From positions 1 through 5,114 of the forward strand of contig JAQVEM010000102.1 in assembly GCA_028697935.1 (NCBI GenBank): a DNA stretch of 5,114 bases, written 5' to 3'. The notes below the pieces were generated by a model. The model was given only the letters and a program-made list of their open reading frames with translations. It searched no databases and was not told the origin of the DNA. Source of the stretch: Actinomycetota bacterium (lineage in GTDB: Bacteria > Actinomycetota > Humimicrobiia > Humimicrobiales > Humimicrobiaceae). Positions 1-4,745 of the stretch are shown piece after piece; within the stretch, counting starts at the first letter, position 1; each line of letters opens with the position of its first letter. The position numbers and the translations under genes were made by a program.

Positions 1-1
1 T

Positions 2-16
2 CAAAATCAAAAATAA
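2..16 (+). CDS. 3' end of a second hicB-like gene (partial)
   Basis: The window opens with codons reading Q-N-Q-K followed by TAA at 14-16. The complete hicB ends K-A-Q-K-TAA, and the DNA after both stop codons is homologous for about 240 bases. I infer that another hicAB locus lies just left of the window and that this is its last few codons. Only four sense codons are visible, so the call rests on the downstream repeat and not on protein similarity. Confidence 0.45.
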   Translation, partial: QNQK

Positions 17-94
17 ATTACCCGCTTATAAAATATTATTATATTATCTTATAATATCTCGCTCATTGTGAACTCGAATTCACCATGTTTTACC

Positions 95-124
95 GCGTGG
101 TTAAGCCAAAACGCATTTTTTTTT
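95..124 (+). terminator. Candidate intrinsic terminator after the upstream hicB-like gene
   Basis: GCGT-GG (95-100) can pair with CC (106-107) and ACGC (111-114), leaving loop TTAAG and a three-A bulge. Nine T residues follow at 116-124. The identical hairpin and a T-run of eight recur in copy 2 after the complete hicB, so the element is conserved relative to gene position. The bulge makes the stem imperfect. Confidence 0.5.
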
Positions 125-222
125 ACCAAATTTTCCCCCTATTTTTCCCCTTATTTTTTATTTTAAAATCTCCACAAAACCGCTAAAAAAGATTAATACA
201 TTTATTATAATTTTAATGCCAT

Positions 223-252
223 TGCCAGCTTATCCCTGACAGACAGCTGGCA
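223..252. repeat. Inverted repeat, 8-bp arms
   Basis: TGCCAGCT at 223-230 is the exact inverse of AGCTGGCA at 245-252, with a 14-base loop. It lies at the end of repeat copy 1. The left arm is not kept in copy 2 (around 1850-1885), so the stem is not a shared property of the repeat, and no T-run follows it. Confidence 0.4.
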
Positions 253-281
253 GTGATACCAGGCTAAATCTTTTCTTCCCG

Positions 282-386
282 TTATTGAGGAGGATTGCAA
301 ACCTTGCAGGCCCTATATCCTGCCGCTTTTGCTTCTTCAACCGAATTAAACCATACTTTATTTTGTTCCTTTATCTTTTGTGCACT
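282..386 (-). pseudogene. Remnant of an Ada-type zinc-binding domain
   Basis: On the minus strand 34 codons run from an upstream in-frame TAA (387-389) to a stop at 282-284. The peptide contains I-K-E-Q-N-K-V-W-F, then S-V-E-E-A, then AAGYRACKVCNPP. This matches the C-terminal half of the Ada metal-binding domain, where a vWF/vYF strand, an EA-x-x-GYRPC motif and a C-K-x-C pair occur. That domain is also found as a tail on nuclease-like proteins. Only the second cysteine pair (C27 and C30 of the remnant) remains. The first pair and any catalytic part are absent, and there is no start codon or ribosome binding site. I read it as a gene tail left after a rearrangement, next to the right end of repeat copy 1. 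Confidence 0.7.
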
Positions 387-426
387 TTATATTTCTTTTA
401 TAATTATTACACATTACCCTTAAAGA

Positions 427-1002
427 TTAAAAAGCTTCTGCCAACCATTCTTCATAAGAAATCTCAAAGTTTGCCATCTTTTCCATAACTTCTGAAGGAG
501 TATATGTATGAATCGTATCTCCCATATCGCTTGTTGCTACTATATCTAAATTTATCATATAATCACTTGATGCAAAACACAAAGTAATATCATAAATTTC
601 CTTTTGGATTCTTTTATCACTAGCCCATTTTGTATTATAGGCTAAATATAATTCTGTAAAATCTTCATTCCATGTTAGCTTTGTTAATTTACCTCCAAAT
701 CCTTCTTCAATTAATCCTTTTACTGATTCCATAAAATCTTCTTCGGCTTCCTCTACAGTAGGCTCTTCTTCAACTACTTCTACTTGCTCCGCTTCTAATT
801 CTTTAATTGTTTTATTAGCCAGATCTAATTTATATTTTGTTCCTGCTAATTCACTTTCAAGTTCTCTTACAACTTGTTTTTCACTTGCCAACTCTTTCTC
901 TAAATCAGCAACTTTCTGCTCTAACTCTGGAGATGTACAAGCAGTAACTCCAAATACTAACACCAGGACTAAAATAGGAATAATAAATCTTAAAGCTTTC
1001 AT
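427..1002 (-). CDS. Lipoprotein with coiled coil, function unknown
   Basis: This 191-residue protein starts with a type II signal peptide: K2 and R5, a hydrophobic core I7-F17, then V-T-A-C with the lipidated cysteine at C22. It should be exported and anchored in the membrane. Residues about 25-75 form heptad-like repeats (ELEQKVADLEKEL, RELESELAG and so on), predicting a long coiled coil. Residues 74-92 are very acidic. The remaining C-terminal region of about 100 residues (with KLTKLTW, LYLAYNTKW, YMINLDIVAT) looks like a small alpha/beta domain that I do not recognise. The ATG follows a GGGAAAGGGGCGG ribosome binding site. The signal peptide and leader DNA nearly match those of the lipoprotein at 3332-3991, while the mature parts differ. 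It appears to be monocistronic. Confidence 0.85.
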   Translation of the reverse strand: MKALRFIIPILVLVLVFGVTACTSPELEQKVADLEKELASEKQVVRELESELAGTKYKLDLANKTIKELEAEQVEVVEEEPTVEEAEEDFMESVKGLIEEGFGGKLTKLTWNEDFTELYLAYNTKWASDKRIQKEIYDITLCFASSDYMINLDIVATSDMGDTIHTYTPSEVMEKMANFEISYEEWLAEAF

Positions 1003-1060
1003 ATCCGCCCCTTTCCCTTATTTATTAGTTTGTATAATTATAAAACATTTATTAAAAATC
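957..1060 (-). repeat. Shared lipoprotein 5' module, copy A
   Basis: Read on the minus strand, the leader, ribosome binding site and roughly the first 43 coding bases match 3946-4057. Both share an ACAAACTAAT/ATAAACTAAT stretch, then AATAAG-GAAAGG-G before the ATG, and then codons for M-K-x-L-R-F-I-I-P-x-L-V-L-V. Similarity falls away after the signal-peptide core. This indicates a duplicated or recombined expression and secretion module. Confidence 0.8.
1033..1042 (-). promoter_or_regulatory. Candidate -10 region for the coiled-coil lipoprotein
   Basis: A TATAAT lies on the minus strand at 1042-1037, about 35 bases upstream of the start codon. It sits in a block conserved with the promoter region of the second lipoprotein. 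I see no good -35 hexamer at the normal distance, so the call depends on conservation. Confidence 0.35.
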
Positions 1061-1129
1061 TTCCTCCAGAAGCACAAAAACAGCCTTAATTTAAAAGATA
1101 ATATAAAAAAGGTATAAAAAAGATCGTGG

Positions 1130-1147
1130 CTTAGAACGCATTCTGAG
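1130..1147. promoter_or_regulatory. Inverted repeat upstream of hicA, possible operator
   Basis: CTTAGAA (1130-1136) and TTCTGAG (1141-1147) form 7-bp arms with one mismatch around a CGCA centre, just upstream of the candidate hicA promoter. HicAB operons are often autoregulated through such palindromes. This HicB lacks an obvious DNA-binding tail, so the role is only inferred. Confidence 0.3.
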
Positions 1148-1153
1148 AAGGGG

Positions 1154-1182
1154 TTTTCTTTAGCGTGATAAAAACTTATAAT
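1154..1182 (+). promoter_or_regulatory. Candidate hicAB promoter
   Basis: A consensus TATAAT occurs at 1177-1182, about 50 bases upstream of the hicA start. The hexamer 17 bases upstream is TTTTCT (1154-1159), a poor -35 match. The region between 1003 and 1234 holds no other gene-like signal. Confidence 0.4.
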
Positions 1183-1234
1183 AATAATATAATAAAGAAG
1201 TCCAACAGGGCCATAGATGTCATAAGGGTTTTAC

Positions 1235-1432
1235 TTGAAAATAAGGGAAATAATAAAGATAATAAAGCAGGATGGCTGGTATATGGTTGCACAAAAAGGA
1301 AGCCATCGACAGTTTAAGCATCCAGATAAACCAGGAAGAGTAACAATAGCAGGCAGTCCTGGAGATGATATAGGGGCAGGAACGCTAAACAGCATTCTTA
1401 AGCAAGCCGGAATCAAAAGGGAGGAAGGATAA
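1235..1432 (+). CDS. hicA: HicA family mRNA interferase toxin
   Basis: This 65-residue protein has the full HicA layout. An N-terminal helix (KIREIIKIIKQDGW) is followed by a beta strand with the catalytic histidine in KGSHRQFKHP (H24), a VTIAGSPGDDIGAGTL strand and turn, and a closing SILKQAGI helix. HicA toxins have a double-stranded-RNA-binding-like fold and cleave translated mRNAs. The length is typical. The start is TTG at 1235, preceded by AAGGG (1224-1228) with a six-base spacer. There is no ATG that would keep the N-terminal helix. hicB follows after four bases, so the pair is one operon. All expected key residues appear present, so the toxin is probably active. Confidence 0.93.
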   Translation: MKIREIIKIIKQDGWYMVAQKGSHRQFKHPDKPGRVTIAGSPGDDIGAGTLNSILKQAGIKREEG

Positions 1433-1436
1433 CAAA

Positions 1437-1658
1437 TTGAAATATTTAATAATTATTGAAAAAGCAAATAACAATTATTCAGCATATTTGCCGGATATAC
1501 CCGGATGCATTGCTACCGGTAAAACTATAGAGGAAGTAAAAAAGAGCCTTACTGAGGCTCTTACTATGCACCTTCGTGGGTTAAGTGAAGATGGCCAAAA
1601 ATCCCCTGAGCCAAAAGCAAAAGCCGATTATGTGGCAATATCTAAAGCCCAAAAATAA
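1437..1658 (+). CDS. hicB: HicB family antitoxin
   Basis: This 73-residue protein matches the short HicB form, a partial RNase H-like fold that binds and blocks HicA. Diagnostic stretches are YSAYLPDIPGCIATG (residues about 14-28), then TIEEVKKSLTEAL and MHLRGLSEDG. The tail of about 20 residues is too short for the ribbon-helix-helix or HTH domain that some HicB proteins carry, so operator binding is uncertain. The start is TTG at 1437. A strong GGGAGGAAGG ribosome binding site lies inside the end of hicA (1419-1428), implying high antitoxin translation coupled to hicA. The stop codon is the first part of a long repeat shared with 2-258. Confidence 0.93.
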   Translation: MKYLIIIEKANNNYSAYLPDIPGCIATGKTIEEVKKSLTEALTMHLRGLSEDGQKSPEPKAKADYVAISKAQK

Positions 1659-1687
1659 ATTACCCGCTAACATAATACAACAGCCCT

Positions 1688-1709
1688 ATGGTGAAATTGA
1701 TTTCACCAT
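1688..1709. repeat. Perfect 10-bp palindrome after hicB
   Basis: ATGGTGAAAT and ATTTCACCAT are perfect inverse arms around TG. The counterpart at 65-86 keeps the right arm but has two mismatches in the left arm (T67/C84 and C73/A78). It could be a hairpin at the hicAB mRNA end or a protein-binding site. Confidence 0.6.
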
Positions 1710-1717
1710 GTCTTACC

Positions 1718-1746
1718 GCGTGGTTAAGCCAAAACGCATTTTTTTT
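1718..1746 (+). terminator. Candidate intrinsic terminator of hicAB
   Basis: The hairpin GCGT-GG / CC-(AAA)-ACGC (1718-1737) with loop TTAAG is followed by eight T residues (1739-1746), 60 bases after the hicB stop. The same hairpin and T-run occur at 95-124 after the other hicB-like end, and this is the best-conserved part of the repeat. The three-A bulge weakens the stem. Confidence 0.5.
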
Positions 1747-1930
1747 ACCAAATTTCCCCCCCCTTTCCCCCCTCACTTTTATTATAAAATCTCACAAAAA
1801 CCGCTAAAAAGGATTAATACAATTATTATACTTTTACTGTTTCAAGACCAGTTCATCCCACTTTACCCTGACAAACAGTTGGCATTGATAAATCCTATTA
1901 TAAATTACTCAATAAAGGATTTTTATACGA

Positions 1931-2089
1931 TTATGCAATAGCATAGTGGAGTTCTTTTACCAAGTTTGTTTTAGCTATTTTTATATATTCTTCACTATTC
2001 AGCATTCCAAAATAGTCCATTCCCTTTTTGACTTCTTGGAGTTCACCCAAATCCCTTATTTCAAATATTCTCTTCTTCCCCATCTTCAT
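1931..2089 (-). CDS. Small 52-residue protein overlapping the upstream gene, unknown
   Basis: This ORF begins inside the 3' end of the 184-residue gene in a different frame, overlapping it by 29 bases. It reads MKMGKKRIFEIRDLGELQEV, then KKGMDYFGMLNSEEYIKIAK, then TNLVKELHYAIA. The composition is that of a normal soluble, mostly helical protein. The ATG at 2089 has a GGAAG (2100-2096) with a six-base spacer, and a second ATG two codons on (2083) is possible. The overlap suggests translational coupling to the upstream gene. Alternatively it could be reached by frameshifting. No family is recognised. It converges with hicAB. Confidence 0.55.
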   Translation of the reverse strand: MKMGKKRIFEIRDLGELQEVKKGMDYFGMLNSEEYIKIAKTNLVKELHYAIA

Positions 2090-2615
2090 CTGAAGCTTCC
2101 ATTCTTAAAGTTAATATCACTTTTCTACCTATAAATTTTTCTAGTAGTTGGTTTAAACTAATCGGATTAACAACCCCAAAATGAGGAATAAGTCCAATTA
2201 TAAATTTTTCACCCCATCCCATCCTATCTATAAAACTATATGGTTTAACAAACAGTGTTCCCTTTTCAGTTTTAGTTATTATTTTTACATCATTAGTCGC
2301 ATTTTCTTCTGTGTTCTCTTCAATGTCATCTTTGTCATTTGTTTTCTCATCTACTATTTCTTTAATAAGATTATTATCTTTCTCTTCATCATAGTCTAGT
2401 AATTCTATATCCAGGTTAACCCATCTACCTGGAAGAATATGGTCCATATCATGCATGTCGACTATGTATCTTCTCCATAACTCATCTAAGCTTATTTCTT
2501 TCCCCTCTTCATCTTTTATAGCAATTTCTCCCTTACCTGCACTTTGAAAGGTTAAAAGCATAAACTCAAGTAGACCTACTATCCTAAGGTGTAGAGTTTT
2601 TTTCTCTTCTACCAT
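2061..2615 (-). CDS. Hypothetical acidic protein with possible internal duplication
   Basis: This protein of 184 residues has no signal peptide or membrane segment and is probably cytoplasmic. The ATG has a good GAGG (2625-2622) six bases upstream. It looks like two globular halves (about 5-78 and 109-175) joined by a charged linker rich in D, E, N and K (about 79-108), with an acidic tail DEDGEEEN. The halves may be related: ISLDELWRRYI (41-51) then GRWVNLDIEL (63-72), against ISLNQLLEKFI (152-162) then GRKVILTLRM (163-172). No known family or catalytic motif is recognised. It is followed by, and overlaps, the 52-residue ORF, with which it probably forms an operon. Confidence 0.75.
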   Translation of the reverse strand: MVEEKKTLHLRIVGLLEFMLLTFQSAGKGEIAIKDEEGKEISLDELWRRYIVDMHDMDHILPGRWVNLDIELLDYDEEKDNNLIKEIVDEKTNDKDDIEENTEENATNDVKIITKTEKGTLFVKPYSFIDRMGWGEKFIIGLIPHFGVVNPISLNQLLEKFIGRKVILTLRMEASDEDGEEENI

Positions 2616-2857
2616 CTTTTACCTCACATAATAAGATATTAACTTTATAACTTTATTTATATTAAATACCTAAGTAGCATAGATAAAAGAGATAAGACTG
2701 TTAAAATAACTATCTGTTTCTACCTGCCTTTAGTAACCTGGTTAGATAACTTTTTAAAGGCCTAAAAATTTTTACCTGTTAACCTATCTTAAGAATAATT
2801 AGAATATCAAAAACTAAATATATAATTTATCCTTTTAAGATATTCCATATATAATAG
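2616..2857. other. AT-rich intergenic region with nested inverted repeats
   Basis: No gene is credible here. GCCTTTA (2726-2732) pairs with TAAAGGC (2755-2761) around an inner TAACC-T-GGTTA hairpin (2734-2744). A competing stem TTTTTA (2751-2756) / TAAAAA (2763-2768) and a TAACC at 2780-2784 complementary to the inner GGTTA also exist. ACCTG or ACCTA recurs about five times between 2665 and 2785. It could be a leader or promoter region for the 184-residue gene, or a remnant of a replication or transfer site. I see no clear -35/-10 pair. Confidence 0.4.
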
Positions 2858-2962
2858 TTATACTATGTGTTGCATTTTGTCCGTTTTTCCATAAAGCCTA
2901 TTAGTTATCTTAATGGCTGTATCTCTCTTACTTCCAGCCCTTAGTAATAGCTCTCTAAACTC
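2858..2962 (-). pseudogene. In-frame open continuation after the winged-helix ORF stop
   Basis: Directly after the TAA at 2963-2965 the same frame continues open for 34 codons to TAA at 2858-2860. The peptide (EFRELLLRAGSKRDTAIKIT, then NRLYGKTDKMQHIV) has balanced, protein-like composition with an amphipathic helix. It has no start codon or ribosome binding site of its own, apart from an internal methionine near the end. It may be the C-terminal part of the upstream gene cut off by a nonsense mutation. I recognise no family. Confidence 0.4.
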
Positions 2963-3304
2963 TTATGGCTTGTAGCTTGCTTTAATGGTATCTTCAAAAT
3001 CTTCCTCTTCCGGAGCTCTATTATCCACTAGTATAGCATTACCGGTATCTTTAAATTGCCAGCTCGTTTTTATGCTCTTTGAAAACTTATCTACCTTATA
3101 GCTATAGTATCTTTTAATAATTCCCTTTTCTTCAAGCTCCCTTAAATTCCTTAAATAAGTATCCTTACTGCTCCACTGAATTAAATTATCACTATGTAAA
3201 TTTATAAAGGTCCTGTATCTTCTCGGGTAGCAATACTTTATAAGGTTAAATAAAAATTTAGCTTTAGGTAGGCTTGTCTCTGTTATAAGCATAATATTGC
3301 CCAT
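2963..3304 (-). CDS. Putative winged-helix DNA-binding protein, possibly truncated
   Basis: This 113-residue basic protein has an arrangement like a winged helix. Helices lie around 13-25, a helix with SSKDTYLRNLRELEEKG (45-61) could be the recognition helix, and IIKRYYSYKV to TSWQFKDTG could form the wing. This resembles regulators and plasmid or phage replication-type proteins, but no family can be named. Neither ATG (3304 or residue 5) has a convincing ribosome binding site. It begins 27 bases after the lipoprotein stop, and the frame between them is also open. With the open continuation beyond its stop, it may be a decaying gene. If expressed, it is probably from the lipoprotein transcript. 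Confidence 0.5.
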   Translation of the reverse strand: MGNIMLITETSLPKAKFLFNLIKYCYPRRYRTFINLHSDNLIQWSSKDTYLRNLRELEEKGIIKRYYSYKVDKFSKSIKTSWQFKDTGNAILVDNRAPEEEDFEDTIKASYKP

Positions 3305-3331
3305 ATCGGCTTTTATTTTTTGGTAATTCTC

Positions 3332-3991
3332 TTATTTTATATCATAGTATAAATTATATTGCCTCGCATATGGACCCGTTAATTCAAGGTATCTTGTAAA
3401 GATATCTCCAGTTTCCTCTTTTAATTCATCAACTTTAAAATCATACTCTGCTTGATCTGTTTCAAGATACTTTGCATAATATGAGTAGGTTTTCTCTGTT
3501 TTATCTGCCCATTCCGCTATGAGATTAATTATTTCTTGCATTTCTTCATCTGGTTCTTCAATCCCTCTTTCCTTAAGCCCTCCTCCAATCATCATTTCGA
3601 CAAGGAAAAAATCATCCTGAATCCGATTTGCTAATTTCCAAAACCTTGTAATTTGTTCATCATATTTTATCTCACCGTTAATAAAATCTGTTAATATTTC
3701 TATTTCTTCAGAAGAATAATCTAATACTTTGTCTGCTATATCATAGCTTTTTTCACCTTCGATTATAGCTTCCCAAAACTTAACCTTATCCATATCGACT
3801 TCCAGTTCTTCTTTTGATTCTTCTGTTGCTTCTTCAGTCACTGTTACTTCTTCCTTAATAGATTCTTCTCCAATTTTCTCTTCTTTTACTGGTTCGGCCT
3901 TTTCTCTAACAGCCAGATCTTTAGAAGCACAGGAAATGCTGAAGATCATAACCAGGACTAAAAGAGGAATAATAAATCTTAAAACTTTCAT
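3332..3991 (-). CDS. Lipoprotein with acidic linker and helical domain, unknown
   Basis: This 219-residue protein has a type II signal peptide (K2, R5, hydrophobic I7-F17, then S-I-S-C with lipidated C21), so it is exported and membrane-anchored. Residues about 30-66 form a Glu/Lys/Val linker of low complexity (EEKIGEESIKEEV, TEEATEESKEELEV). The rest (about 67-219) is predicted helical and acidic, rich in Y, W and F (FWEAIIEGEKSYD, RFWKLANRIQDD, EWADKTEKTYSYYAKY), and is not recognised. The ATG has an AAAGGTG ribosome binding site five bases upstream. The signal peptide and leader DNA copy those of the lipoprotein at 427-1002. It is probably the first gene of a transcript that may include the winged-helix ORF. 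Confidence 0.85.
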   Translation of the reverse strand: MKVLRFIIPLLVLVMIFSISCASKDLAVREKAEPVKEEKIGEESIKEEVTVTEEATEESKEELEVDMDKVKFWEAIIEGEKSYDIADKVLDYSSEEIEILTDFINGEIKYDEQITRFWKLANRIQDDFFLVEMMIGGGLKERGIEEPDEEMQEIINLIAEWADKTEKTYSYYAKYLETDQAEYDFKVDELKEETGDIFTRYLELTGPYARQYNLYYDIK

Positions 3992-4057
3992 AATTACACC
4001 TTTCTCTTATTCATTAGTTTATATAATTATACAATTATAAAAAGTTTAATTAAAATC
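3946..4057 (-). repeat. Shared lipoprotein 5' module, copy B
   Basis: This is the counterpart of 957-1060 on the same strand. It is slightly longer because of a second ATTATA-type motif in the promoter area. Conservation covers the leader, ribosome binding site and signal-peptide codons, then ends. Confidence 0.8.
4026..4039 (-). promoter_or_regulatory. Candidate -10 region for the second lipoprotein
   Basis: Two overlapping-range TATAAT motifs lie on the minus strand at 4039-4034 and 4031-4026, in the block shared with the first lipoprotein. A matching -35 is not clear. Confidence 0.35.
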
Positions 4058-4244
4058 GCTTCTATGCTGTTATTTTACTATTTTATCAATAAGGCCTTAT
4101 CTTTTTTCTTCTTTTTTAAACAGTTTTGCTCTTTTATTGCCCTTTTTATAGAATGCCACAAAATATAACTTCACAAGATTACAGAAATTACATAACTGTC
4201 AAACTTAACTAGAATTGAACACTCAGTCAGTAGCATTGAACCAT
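4058..4244. other. Intergenic stretch without recognisable gene
   Basis: This is AT-rich DNA between the lipoprotein promoter and the transposase remnant. It holds a 12-bp palindrome (ATAAGGCCTTAT, 4089-4100) followed by a T-rich stretch, but no loop-forming terminator. I see no gene or RNA in it. Confidence 0.4.
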
Positions 4245-4527
4245 CTATTCAGAATTATATCTGAATTTAGATTTTTTTTGTAAATTAAGTCTGCCTCTTA
4301 CTACGTTACAGCATAATCTATAATAACGAACTGTATGGCTTCCTCTGTCCCGTATATGAGAGACAGGGGCTGCCATCCATTCAAGAGGACTAAACTCGGC
4401 TACCTTTTTCGTATTTAGACTCATAAGTTACCTTTGCCTTATCAGGATAATATTTCATCCGCTCCTGGTGTTTTCTTCTTCTGTAGTCTTTTGTGCTTTT
4501 ACTCAGGAAACAAGTATTTGTGGACAT
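4245..4527 (-). pseudogene. IS91-type transposase C-terminal fragment, frameshifted
   Basis: On the minus strand the first frame gives QERMKYYPDKAKVTYESKYEK before stopping at 4392-4390. Shifting by one base near a run of five A (4403-4410) continues as VAEFSPLEWMA, then VSHIRDRGSHTVRYY, then NVVRGR, and ends at 4245. The pattern PLEW-x-A, SH-I/V-x-(D/N)-RG-x-H/Q-x-VRYY-x5-N-x-x-RG is typical of the C-terminal region of IS91-family (Y2, rolling-circle) transposases. The HUH and tyrosine catalytic regions are absent, and upstream DNA shows no further homology, so it is an inactive relic. The ATG at 4527 is only the left limit of the open frame, not a real start. Confidence 0.78.
4247..4279 (+). 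terminator. AT-rich hairpin with T-run
   Basis: ATTCAGA (4247-4253) and TCTGAAT (4260-4266) are perfect arms around a six-base loop. Eight T residues follow at 4272-4279 after a five-base gap. The weak AT stem and the gap make termination uncertain. It could instead be a leftover end structure of the transposon. Confidence 0.3.
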
Positions 4528-4745
4528 GTGTCTTATTATAATAAATATATACAGTTGTTCGAAAATACATATAATATCTGTAAATTAGACCTGATCAGAA
4601 CTTAGTGCTCCCCTGATTATTTTATCTTTCCATTTTAAATCCGGATTGTGCTGTGGATTATGCTTCAGACTCTGGTTAAAATTTGATTTTAAAACATAGA
4701 TTTTAAGGATTAATTTTAAAATATAAAAAATATTATTATAATAGG
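4528..4745. other. AT-rich region upstream of the eno promoter
   Basis: No gene is seen. Repeated ATTTTAA motifs at about 4678-4725 just upstream of the -35 hexamer could act as an UP-type element. A single DnaA-box-like nonamer (TGTGGATTA, 4652-4660) is probably chance. Confidence 0.35.

Larger units (their letters stand above)
2..258 (+). repeat. hicB 3' repeat, copy 1
   Basis: By eye this segment aligns with 1644-1890, starting in the last codons of hicB and ending near a shared CCCTGACA-xACAG-TGGCA-TGATA stretch. The best-conserved block is 79-115 (copy 2: 1702-1738), with one substitution in 37 bases (T89 versus C1712), followed by a T-run differing by one base. Flanking parts are more diverged and copy 1 is longer between the stop codon and the core. 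Other shared blocks are a pyrimidine-rich stretch (about 125-170) and an ACCGCTAAAAA-GATTAATACA block (about 179-200). It may be a duplicated hicAB transcript end or a mobile cassette boundary. Confidence 0.8.
1644..1890 (+). repeat. hicB 3' repeat, copy 2
   Basis: This is homologous to 2-258, from the last hicB codons through a palindrome, the terminator-like core, a pyrimidine tract and the ACCGCTAAAAAGGATTAATACA block, fading near 1890. Copy 2 carries runs of eight C (1756-1763) and six C (1767-1772) where copy 1 has shorter mixed C/T runs. No gene is credible inside it. A plus-strand frame overlapping the hicB end is not kept in copy 1. Confidence 0.8.

Noticed and set aside
285..488. Plus-strand open frame of 67 codons starting at TTG
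   Set aside because: It lies opposite the Ada-domain remnant and the end of the lipoprotein gene. Its residues after the first third are low-complexity F/Y/L typical of AT-rich antisense frames.
1231..1416. Minus-strand open frame opposite hicA
   Set aside because: hicA is strongly supported by family motifs and ribosome binding site. The opposite frame has no such support.
1585..1941. Plus-strand open frame running from inside hicB through the 3' repeat
   Set aside because: It overlaps hicB in another frame and has no ribosome binding site. The same frame is broken by stops in repeat copy 1.
1946..2134. Plus-strand hydrophobic open frame
   Set aside because: It is antisense to the 52-residue ORF and the 184-residue gene, and its composition is an F/Y/L shadow of AT-rich coding DNA.
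2181..2399. Plus-strand open frame rich in F, Y and I
   Set aside because: It lies fully antisense to the 184-residue gene, and its apparent membrane character comes from the complement of acidic codons.
4089..4100. ATAAGGCCTTAT palindrome near a T-rich stretch as a terminator
   Set aside because: There is no loop between the arms, so an RNA hairpin of this length cannot form as needed, and the T-stretch is interrupted.
4555..4565. GTTCGA motif as part of a tRNA T-arm
   Set aside because: No acceptor stem, anticodon arm or CCA end can be fitted around it.
4652..4660. DnaA-box-like nonamer
   Set aside because: It is a single copy with one mismatch and no neighbouring boxes or dnaA/dnaN genes, so an origin is not supported.
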